From the NCBI RefSeq assembly GCF_914767665.1, contig NC_059501.1, positions 51,088,798 through 51,152,797 on the forward strand: 64,000 bases of DNA, written 5' to 3'. The stretch comes from Harmonia axyridis. Taxonomy: Eukaryota; Arthropoda; Insecta; Coleoptera; Coccinellidae. The notes below the pieces were generated by a model. It saw only the letters and a list, made by a program, of their open reading frames with translations. It was not told where the DNA came from and made no database searches. Both the position numbers and the translations under genes were made by a program. Of the stretch, positions 33,801-45,800 are shown in pieces (position 1 is the first letter of the stretch; every line of letters starts with the position of its first letter).

Positions 33801-36800
33801 GCCCACTAACTATTGAACGAATATAAAACTGTAACAGTGTGAAACTTTTGATGATTTTTATAATGCGATAAGAAATTTATATATAATGTTATATATTTTT
33901 GAGAAGGGAAAAGGAAAAAATAGCGATTTTATTTGTGATGAAATTATTATCTTCTTTAAATTGAAAAAAAAACAGATATTTGTATTATAACTTCGAAACT
34001 AATGGCAATAAAAAATAAATGATTAAACCAATGCATTCTACTGAAAAAAGTGTCTGTGGGATGTTTTCTTTTCATGTTTGTAGCACTATCAATAAAGAAG
34101 TTATGAGAACTTCCCAATTCACGTCATTTTCCAATCACCAAATTAATTCTCTCCAAAACCTAGCCCGAAAATGTGCCATTTTTTATAGCTGAAACGGATT
34201 CTGAGATCCCCTCACTAGACAACGAATTTGGGAAACTCAAAATTGCTGCCATTTTTACAATGAATTTTAAACGAGAATACTAAAAAATATGTGTAGATAG
34301 ACGCACCAATTAATTACTTGATGAGTAACCTCTGCTTTAGCTACTTCACACGTGTCAATTCGCCTTTACTTCATAGATGTATGTTGCAAAAAATGCAATA
34401 CACATTAACACTCCACTCAATAAATCATGGGCCTAACCGGTAAACAAACATTTTTTCTTGAAAATCACTGGCGGTGCCATCTGTGCGTTTGGGCCCGGTA
34501 CTTATTGAGTGATGTATTAACACAATAAAAATTTAACTAATATTTATTGACTTGTGTCTTTCTTTTAGGTAGCCAGAGAAGAACAGGATTCCATAAAACG
34601 TGGTAACGATATAAGAAATATGGTTAACACATGGGACCAACAGATTCGAGGAAAGGTATGGTATTAAATGTTCAATAATTACTGCAAACTCAACGCAAAA
34701 TGTTATGAATGAATAAATAGCAAGGTAGTGAACAGTTGGCAACAAAAATTATCAGGAAGTTTGGTTTTTGTAACCGTTATCCTTGAAGCTACCTAGACTA
34801 GAGGGTTACATGAAGGATAAATTCAGGGTCTGTGTACATATAATTGAATATTGACATTGGTTGACATAATAGATTTTAATCGTCATTTGTCATTTCTGTT
34901 ATTGCAGTTTGGAAGTTCATAACTGAATTTTGAATTTTTCTGTTTGTTTTGTACCTCATAAAAAGGGGGGGTTAACCTGGTTGAACCTAAAACCTGCTTC
35001 TTTGCCATGATGATATTCACACATAACTACAAAGCTATTTTGTTTAGTTTAAGCTCAAATTATCGTCTATAATTAAATATATAAGCCAAAAATGAAGAAG
35101 AAATCACAATACAAACAAAAATACCACTATGTAGTCTTATCAGAAAAAAATATATCAATCGTCTCGTCGCGACATTTTTTTTTGACAGGTCTCTTTATTG
35201 CATAATAATATCTATAATAGCACCACATTCTAATCGAATAATATATTTTAATAACACCCCTTTACACAGTATATCACCTTCTTCGTGGGTACCTAGTTCT
35301 TACAAGCTGAGCTGCAGGTGTATTTATGAATCAATCAGTAAATATACAAGATGTTTAGCAATTAATCAGCAATAGTCCACTTATGTGAAGGATCTATCTC
35401 GTGGACTTAAATTAAAAACCGAAAACATCTTAGGTTCCTTGAACTGTTCCTAACGAGTAGTACGCAGCCAAACCAAATAAAAGAAATAGATACACACAAC
35501 TATACAAATAAACAATTTATTTGAACTCAGAGAGTATGTCGCTGTAATTTTTCTTTTCTTTTAACGACGGGTTTACCAGATTTGGTCATTTCTTTCGACC
35601 GTACTTGGGTTCGGTAGGTACAGTTGTTGAAAGGTTCGATCTTCTCGTTGTCGGATATAGCTATGTAGGTACAACATGTCGTTGAAAGCTTGAAGTGAGA
35701 TACTGTCGATATTTGGAGGTATTGAACTGACTTGACTGACGGAATTCCTGAATTTTGAACTTCTATCTCTTTTGCAACTATGCCATTAGCCTTTTACTGT
35801 TTCATCTCATATTCCATTAGATACGTACATTTTACCTGGAAAAAATTCCGAACTCAATGAAACTTCTACAGGATTTTTAGGGGTGCTGTGGGATGACACT
35901 ATCGAGTTATCCAACACGAGGACCCTGTGCTAATTTGAGGAGGGCTGAAGAACCTCAACATTTTCAGATTTTTTTGGTTTTTTGCTCATAACTTCTAACC
36001 AAATGAGTTTTCTAAGAGAACGGTAATTTTTAATGTTGTAACCATTAAATTCTCTACAACTTTGTATTCACAAATTCAACATTTTATCACACTCGACAAA
36101 AATATCGAAGCTAGCTACGCAAATTTGAACTTGCTTTTTAGTTTTTTGTTTGAGTAGTATTTGCCAGAATAACAGTGTAGTTTTAACTCGAGTTTTGTTT
36201 TCTCGTTTCCATTGGATGAGTAAACATGGCACCGCGTATAAATGGTAACATTGCTGAAACGACTTGTTATAAATGTAATAAAGAGGTAAAAAAATTTGTC
36301 ACTTGCTCAAAATGCAGCAAATCTTACCACCCTAGCTGTATACTTAAAATTGGTGGACTTTATGTGAGGCTGGAAGGACAAATTGTTTGTTGTGAAGACC
36401 TTACCTCAAAAAAATGTCAATGCCAAGATAAAGATTTGGAAATACAAAAACTGAAAATACGCCTTGCTGATTTGAATGGAGTGTTATTCGAACAGTCAAT
36501 GAGTGAAATGAAGACAACAGAAAATATTTCTGAGTGCTCTAACGAAGATATTCCTGTGATAGATCCTGAGATTCCATCAGTTAGAGATGATCACAGAAAA
36601 GAGGTGAAGTATCTAAATCGCATAATTGAGGAAAAATCCAATATGATTTTGGAGCTGCATGACAAAATAGTTGTTTTGAAAAAGTACATAACTCTAATTG
36701 AAAATGTGAATGAAAACAAACGGATGGCGCCATCTCTAATCGTAAAGGAAAACAAACATTTCTCTGAAACAGATCATGAAAGTATTACAGAGAGCGAAAA

Positions 36801-39800
36801 TATATCTACTAAGAAATCTAAATTACCGGCCATAAAATATAAAGAAATCAAACATACCAAGGAGAAAACTACAACAATGACGGAAACCTGCCCTGTTGAA
36901 GAAAATACTAAAATAGTTCATGAAGCTGTAAAAGCTAATATGAAAGCACAAAGTGCAAATGAGAGAAAAGAAAGAAATAGGCAGATAAAGAAAAATATAG
37001 GAGTGACTGGAACGTGCGTGGACTCATCAGTTTTTTCTGCAGTGCCGAAACGAGTCTGGCTTTACGTGGGGCATGTAGGCGTGAATGTAGAAGAATCCCA
37101 TATTGAAAACCACCTCAAAGAAAAGTTTCCGAGTAAAAGTTTCGTTATAGAGAAACTCCCAAAGCGTGTTACCGCTAATACTGTGTCTTTCAAGATTGGT
37201 GCGGATCTGTCATTGCTGGACGATATTTATAAGCCCGAAAACTGGCCACTAGGGGTGGTCATTAGGAGATTCAGGTTTTTTCGGGAAACAAATGGTGGAA
37301 GTTGCTGACGACGTTGTACTGAAGACAGAAAAGAAGAATAAGCTTAAAACTGACGCGATATTGAACTTAAACATTCAGTGCCTTAGGAACAAATTAGATT
37401 TATTGGATTTTGTACTATGTTCTGTGGACTACAAACTAGTTTGCATAACTGAGCACTGGATGTCAGACGATGAATTGAAATTTCTGAATATAAAAAATTA
37501 TAAGGTAGCGAGTGCTTACTCTCGAAAAAATGTCCAACATGGTGGCACTCTTATACTAACTAGAGATGATGCTGAGACAACCCAAATATCTGAAATAAAC
37601 CAAATGACGATAGAAGAGCATGTTGAAATGTGTTCAGTGTATAGACCTCCAAGGGGCGATTTCGATTTATTTCTACAAAAATTAGATGAAGCTCTCAGTT
37701 ACATTTCAAGCCTGTTTCATCGAAATATTATTATAGCGGGAGATTTTAATGTGCGATTCTGTGAGGAAACAGGCGATAAAATAAAAATTCAAGAAATACT
37801 ACTGTCATATGGTCTGCATATAATATTCAGCGAGCCATCCCGTGTAACGCTTACATCTGCGAATTGCATAGACAACATATTTACTAATATGGACAGTGCG
37901 AGTTATGTAGCGCAAACAATTGACTACCACATTTCGGACCATAAGGGACAGAAGTTGGAGATTCCCACGGAAAATCCTTCTGAAAAAAGAGAATATAAGA
38001 CAATCCGCATTATAAATACAGATAATACTCACCTGTTTCGAGAAGGATTGAAAGATGTTGATTGGAGTTTTATGAATGGGAACTGTGTTCGTAGGCAGTG
38101 TAAGAGTTTTCACGACACTGTTTTGAATTTATTCCACCGGTGTTTTCCTGAAAAAAAAATTATAAAGAAGAAGAATGATCGCAGCAATAAAATTTGGGAA
38201 AATAATGAAATTATTGATCTGAAAAATAAGGTAGATGCTACCCACACGATATTTCAGGTCAGAAGGGATGAAGATTCGTTTAAACTCTACAAGGAAATGA
38301 AATTGAAGCTGAAGCAACTAGTAACGGATACCATCAAGAACAGGGATATGGAATTCCTAAACCAATCAGAAAACAAGAGTCGGGCTATATGGAAAGTCAT
38401 AAATAATAGAATAAAAAACACTACCAGGTTACCAAACACCATTGGTCTGTCTGAGGAAAAATTTAACTGCTATTTTGCCACTATTGCAGAGAGACTAAAT
38501 ACACAGAAAACCGATCCAGGAAGTTGTGAAACCCTTTTGAAGAACAGAAAGGTGAATAGTATGAAATCCTGTTTCCTGTTGCCAACAACGAAAGATGAAG
38601 TTATGAGAACGGTTTCGGAGTTTAAGAACAAACCCTCAAAAGATATTTATGGCTTTTCGGTGAGATTACTCAAGGAGACGATTGACTATCTGGTGGACCC
38701 ACTCACACATCTGATGAATGCTTGTCTTGAGCAAGGATATTTCCCGGATGAATGGAAACTGGCAAGGGTATTACCTGTGCATAAGAAGGGAGAAAAAAAT
38801 CTACATGAAAATTATAGGCCCATATCTATACTGCCAGCCATTTCTAAGGTTCTCGAGTCCCTAATCAAAACAAGATTGCTCTCGTTCTTGGAGGGGAGCA
38901 TGTTGCTTTCAGGTCAGCAACATGGCTTTAGGAAGGGAAGATCTACGATAACGGCCATGATCCAGATGACAGAGTTCATTATGGACGCACTAGACAGCAC
39001 AGATGAAGTGATGTTAACCTGCATGGATTTGAGTAAGGCATTCGATTTCGTGGAACACCAAAAACTCTTATCCAAGTTGGAGTATGTTGGGGTCCGAGGG
39101 CCAGCTCTTGGTCTGATAAAATCCTACTTGCACGATCGTTACCAAATAGTGGACCTTGATGGAAAAACATCTTCAAAATGCAGAGTCACCCAAGGAGTTC
39201 CCCAGGGATCGGTGCTTGGACCAATTTTATTTGCCCTTTACATCGATGACTTGGTGCATAATGTTGTGGTGGATGACGTAGTGCTCTTTGCGGATGATGT
39301 CTCCTTTCTAAATAGAGATAAAGTGGAAAGTTCACTTCAGGCGAAATCTAAAAAGTCCATAGATGATGCTGTTGGGTGGTTCATAAAAAACAGTATGAGT
39401 GTGAAGGCTGATAAAACGAAGGAGCTCGTAATTACAACCAAACGATGGAACAAAGATAGTATATCCCTTCTTGGATTATCAATCAACGGAAACCTAGGTT
39501 GGGATCAGCATGTGAACGAATTGTCTGGTAAACTTTCGACAGCACTCTTCGCAATTAGAAATATAAAGAACTTTCTCACAGAAAAAGAAGCCCTGATTGT
39601 GTACCATGCTCAATTCCACGGACGGATGACCTATGGCATCATTCTTTGCGGGGCGTCCTCGGAAGCGGGAAGGATATTCCTGAAACAGAAAAAGGCTATC
39701 AGAATAGTAGCAGGGGAAGGTCAGATGACAAGCTGTAGACCATTTTTTAATAAATATGGTATACTTACTGTTCCGTGCTGTTACATCATGGAGTGCCTCT

Positions 39801-42800
39801 TATATGTGCATGGGAGCGGAAACAGGTTCCAGAAACACTTGAGCGTTCACGGTCACAACACGCGTTTCAAGGACAAATATGTACCTTCTTTACATAGACT
39901 GGAGAAAACGAGAAACATGCACATATATAACAGCCTAAAACTCTATAACAAACTACCGGATAGCCTGACATCACTACATTATAATGCCTTCAAGAAAAAA
40001 ATAAAGAGCTTGCTTAAAGAAAATGTATTCTACTCGATGGATGAGTTTCTGTCCCATAAATTCTAGTCATTCCTATGAAAAATTGTGTATTTTACCGTTG
40101 ATTATATCGTACTGTGAAATTTGTAACGTGTGAACATGTATTTATATTTATTATATACATTTATTTTGACAGCATCTGTAAATACTTGAGATGAATATAT
40201 ATCTATCTATCTATCTATCACAGACTTTTTCTTAAACCCAATATCAATTGTGATACAGTCAATCAAAATAATAGTCCAGTAGACAAAGCAAAAAAAGTGG
40301 GGTCTCCAGGAAAAAATTCCGAACTCAATGAAACTTCCACAGGTTGTTTGGGGGTGCTGTGAGATGATTCTGTCAAGTTATCCAACACGAGGAGCCTGTG
40401 TTAACTTGAGGAGGGCTGAAGAACCTCAACATTTTCAGATTTTTTTGGTTTTTTGCTCATAACTTCTAACCAAATGAGTTTTCTAAGAGTACGTTAATTT
40501 TTAATGTTGTAACCATTAAATTCTCTACAACTTTGTATTCGCAGACTTTTTCTTAAACCCAATATCAATTGAGATACAGTCAATCAAAATAATAGTCCAG
40601 TAGACAAAGAAAAAAAAGTGGGGTCTCCAGGAAAAAATTCCGAACTCAATGAAACTTCCACAGGTTGTTTGGGGGTGCTGTGGGATGATTCTGTCAAGTT
40701 ATCCAACACGAGGACCCTGTGCTAACATTTACAAAGTTGTAGATAATTGAATTCGTCATGATTTTGTTCTTAGAAACTATTTTCTAAACCTTATATCAAC
40801 TGAGATACAGCCAATCAAAATAGAGGAATTTTCTCAAAATGTCAAGAGTTGCCAAGAAACAAAGGTATTGACCCTGTAACTAACAATTACCAGCAGTTTT
40901 ATGGTAATTACTCATCAATATCGATATAATGAAACATAGGAAGGAGGAGGAAGGTAGCTTTGACTAAAAACCTATGTTTATGTGAAGAGTAGATATTTCA
41001 ATGTTATCGTGGCATGTTATGACCTTTCTGTAAATTCCCATCAACCAATAATTATTTTCAACCTCAATAATAAGATCAACTGGGTAAAATCAATAAATAA
41101 TAGCCAACAATTAATTGAAAATAATGATTGTATATAACAGAAAAAAGTCCGAAAATGGTGGGGTTCTTCGACCCTCCTCATGTTACCACAGGGTAACTTC
41201 ACAGAGTCATTCCACAACACCCCCAAACAACCTGTAGAAGTTTCATTAAGTTCGGAATTTTTTACAGCAGACCCACCTTTTTTGTATTCTGGTGAAGTAA
41301 TGAGTTCTGCTTTAGCCGGTGACAATATGTCAATATAAAATGTTTGTATAACTAATAATTACACAGTTTCTGTGCCAGTCGATATTTGGCTCAACACGCA
41401 CTTCCTAAGGAAGTGCCATCTTCGGTCTCTTATGTTCTCTCTGGGCTTTTTCATTGTAGTAGCAAGCCTTCCTTATTTGCGCTTTGTTGAAGGCCTTCAC
41501 ACTTAGGTCTTTTTAATAATCGTCTAGAATTGGTATTTTCAGGTCTTTTTGTATTCGTACGTTGCTGACAAACCATCTATCCCTCGATCTTTGTTTATAA
41601 CAATGAAGACCCAAGGAATAATTGCCTTTATCAACAAAATTTCATAATGAAAATAATTCCGAAAATATATAATATTTCCCATATGAACCTATGTACAGGG
41701 TGGGCAAATTTCGATGTTTTAGCACTACATCATTCAATCCAGAGAAGACAAACAAAATCTGATACCAGTGATACCCCATTCTTGTTTTTTTTTTCTGAGA
41801 AACTAACAAGAATAGTATTCATTTTCGGCCACCTTCTTTGTTTTCGATTTATAAGCGGAAATTGGAATAATGGCGATATCAAAACATTTATATCTTCACT
41901 AATACTGATGATAGAGCTCTGAAATTCAAACATTATACAGGCTTTTTTTACGTAGACGCGTATTCGTGTCTTTGGCACGATTTTTTATTACAAAGCTATA
42001 ACCCAAATTAATGTATTTTTGAATGGGAACACTAAATTTCTATGCCATTTTTAAACAGCTTAATGTTCACTGATTTCAAAAATATACTACATCGTATGCT
42101 TTGTATCAATATAAATAAAAGAAAATTGTCAAAAACCTTTTTTTATCTAAGAGTCTCAACATTGCTATGGTTTCAACAGTCGATGAGCACAGGAAAATAG
42201 ACCTTCCTATAACAAGAGCAGTTTCCTGACCATTAACATTTTTTTTATTGATGCAAACCACGCGAAGTTGTATATTTTTGAAATCAGTAAAAATTTAGCT
42301 TTCCAAAAATGGTACAGAAGTCTAGTGTTCCCATTTACATAAACATAACTTTGGTTCATAGATTCGTAATTAAACATCCTGCTCAAACGAAGAGCATGCT
42401 CCATCATCAGTATTAGCGGAGATATAAATTTTTTTTCGATATTGCCATTTTTCCAATTTTCACTCGAAAACAAAAGATGTTGACCAAAATGACTTTTACC
42501 CTTGTTATTTTCTCAAAAAAAGAGAACAGAAATACGGTATCAAATTTTGTCTATCCCTTGTGATTCAAATGTTTTAGAGCTAAAACCTCTAAATTTTCCT
42601 ACCCTGTATGTACAGGGTGGGCAAATAAGCGAGGTAAGCGGCTATATCTCAGGATCCACTCATCGTAGAGACTTGCGGTAAAAAATTTTACCACTAAAGT
42701 AAACAAAAGGAAACACTGGAAATTGTTTTGAAGTTTATACCTCCACCGCTAGGGGGCGTAATAGCTATCGTCGAGTAGAAAAATGCATTTTACTCGAAAA

Positions 42801-45800
42801 ATTTTCATAATAAGTTGGAAAAAAAAATATCATCACTGTAAACCTTGGAAAATTCTCTATCTGTTTGAATTGTCACTTTCGATTTTGCGACATCAAATAA
42901 GGGTGGGGGAAAGATAGAAATCTGACTGATTGAAATGTCTGTAACTTCAGTTCGGCTCAACATTTTTGAGCAAATTAGATCTTATTTGAGAGACAACATC
43001 TTGTTGATTAAGGAAAAAATATACTCATGATGAATTTGATTCAGCTGCTTCCGATAGGGAGCGCTAAGTCAGAAGTTCATTGTTTCGTTCATTTTCCTCT
43101 GAAATTTCAAATGTAATGATAGGATTTTCTTAACAGAAACAAAAATATAATTGAATTTGCATGAAAAATCCTGAAGGTCGCAAAGCGATAGCTTCAGGGG
43201 TTCTGTAGTTATGGACGAAAAAAGATATTCTTTAACTGATGCACTGAAAACCTAAATTGTGTCTTCTTTCGGCCATAACTCCAGAACGCCTGAAGCTATC
43301 GCTTTGCGACCTTTTGGTTTTTTCATACAAATTTGATGGGATTTCTGTTTCTGTTAGAACTTGAAGACTCAATTTGGTTTTTCGCAGTGCATCAGTAGAA
43401 GAATATCTTCTTTCGGCCATAACTTCAGAACGCCTGAAATTATCGCTTTGCCACCTTCAGGTTTTTTCATGCAAATTCGATGAAATTTTTGTTTCTGTTG
43501 AGAAAATCCTATCATTACATTTGAAATTTCAGAGAAAAATGAACAAAACAATGAACTTCTGACTTAGCGCTCCCTATCGGAAGCAGCTGAATCAAATTCA
43601 TCATGAGTATATTTTTTCCTTAATCAACAAGATGTTGTCTCTCAAATGAGATTTAATTTGCTCAAAAATGTTGAGCCAAACTGAAGTTACAGACATTTCT
43701 ATCAGTCAGATTTCTATCTTTCCCCCACCCTTATTTGATGTCGCAAAGTCGAAAGTGACAATTCAAACAGATAGAGAATTTTCCAAGGTTTATAGTGATG
43801 ATATTTTTTTTCCAACTTAATATGAAAATTTTTCGAGTAAAATGCATTTTTCTACTCGACGATAGCTATTACGCCCCCTAGCGGTGGAGGTTTAAACTTT
43901 AGAAAAATTTCCAGTGTTTTCTTTTGTTTACTTTAGTGGTAAAATTTTTTACCGCAAGCCTCTACGATGAGTGGTTCCTGAGATATAGCCGCTTACCTCG
44001 CTTATTTGCCCACCCTGTACATTAATATCTGATCGGCGTTTAGCTCTTGTGCTGTCAGTTTTTAGTCGTGGTCAGTTTTAAAGAGTAAATGAATTTTTAA
44101 ATAACTACCCAACTAGTCCAATGTAAATTGATTTATATGTGTTCATAATTCAGAAGTGCTTTCAAAATTGTTTTTGAATTCTTAACTCCGTTTAATATTT
44201 AGTTCATTGATTTCGTTTTGTGATCCTTTGAAAAATGAATGAATGAAATGAGTTGACCTTACTGTTCATAGTCACGATATCCGACGATACGATGATCCGA
44301 AATTGGTTGATTAAGGTTGAGGAATTATATATCATAGACTAGGATATACCATGATGACATAATGCTTGAAGTAAAAATTAAATACTGATAACTAATTGCA
44401 AGTTTCGTATCGAAAGAGGAATAACTAGTCGAAAAAAGGGTTTTTTCCAACAACTGATTTAATTTTGAATAGCCCGCTATCTGGACAGCTCTCACTTCTG
44501 AAGGCTTTCGAAGTTCAGCTGACATAAGAACTCAAGCCGGTCTATCACCAGCAAAGTCGTATTTTTGCTGGTTGGGGTCCTTGAAATGTATCAAAATGAT
44601 TCGGATTTACATCGAAAAATCATCTCCAATGATGATACCTATGTTTTCTTCGGAGGCTGCGTTAAAAAACAGAATTTTTGCATTTAGAGCTCGGAAAATC
44701 CGAGAATGATCGTTGAAAAGCCTCTCCATTCTCAACGTATCACCGTTTGGTGCAGGATTGGTGGAAAATGCTATGTTTAATGATTTTCTTATGGTTGTAA
44801 TTAGAAGATATTGATGTGGACGACGTTACGTGTCACACAAGCAACGAAACAATAGCAATGATGCATTTAAAGTTGCCTGGACGTGTTATATATCGAAAGA
44901 GGGTATCACAATTACTTACCGAGATCTTGTGATTTAACAACTTCAGACTTTATCCTTTAGGGTCACGTGAAAGATAAGGTCTATGCCAATGCTCCAAATC
45001 GGAAACCTTATGGAAGTGAAGTTATAAGAGGACATACAGCCGGATTTGTGTGAATTGGTCATGTAAATTTTATGAAAAGGATATGGTTCTACAACCGTAG
45101 CCGTGACGGTCATTTTGCTGATATCGTTTTCCGTCGTTAATGGCATTCCTTCCTTTTTAGAATATACTCGTTTCTTTCAATATCAAAATGAGAGCACTCA
45201 TAGGAAAAGTTCTTAGGTTATCAAAAGAAAATGTAATTTTTTGCTTAAGCATGTTGAGTGAAACTCAACCTTCTTCATTAGAATAGGAAAAAAGAAGATT
45301 GGGGTTTGGGTTAGGTACGAGAAAAAAGGTCAAATTCATTGAAGCTTTTACATTATAAAAATTTAATTTCTGAAAAATAGAAGAAATGAATTATGTAATA
45401 ATTGATTTGCAGGAACTGCTCATGGAAGAAATAGAGCATGTCAAACGGGAAGATTTCCAGGAAATACAAAGAAATATGCAACAATTGAAGGAAGAAATAC
45501 AAGAGGGTAAGTTTATTACTTATATTATTATGATTTGATTAGATTAGAGGAGGGGCGAAAGATCATCCGACCTCGCATGCACCTTGACCCCAAGATGTAT
45601 TGTGCATCCCCTGCTTGTTAACCAGTCAGGCAATAGAGTCTCAATGAACTTTATCACATTTTAGAAACCAAGAGCCAAGGTGTTGCAGCCTTTTCCGGTG
45701 AACAGCTTCACATTCACATAGCAAGTGTTTTGCTGTCTGAGTGTCTTCTTGACAGAAGCGACATAAGTCTTCAGGTGTTTTTCAGATGATACCTCACGGG

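Larger units (their letters stand above)
27266..33836 (-). mobile_element. BEL/Pao LTR retrotransposon, complete but mutated
   Basis: Two LTRs (27266-27444 and 33649-33836), TG...CA ends, flanks GTGTC and GTGTG (a 5-bp duplication with one change). Minus-strand order: gag start, gag, zinc knuckles, protease, reverse transcriptase, RNase H, integrase, then a polypurine tract next to the 3' LTR. Each domain is split by stops or frameshifts, and a LINE fragment sits in the gag region. It lies in CFAP53 intron 4, antisense to that gene. Confidence 0.92.
36076..40219 (+). mobile_element. Apparently intact two-ORF LINE (CR1/Jockey-group)
   Basis: About 4.1 kb: 150-bp 5' leader, ORF1 (36226-37308), ORF2 (37292-40066), a 3' region of about 150 bp and a tail of ATCT units (40201-40219). 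The element splits a 320-bp repeat: left text ends TTTGTATTCACA and right text starts ACAGACTTTTTC, which joined gives the uninterrupted unit seen at 40540. No stop or frameshift in either ORF. It sits in intron 5 of the CFAP53-like gene, in the same orientation. Confidence 0.88.
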
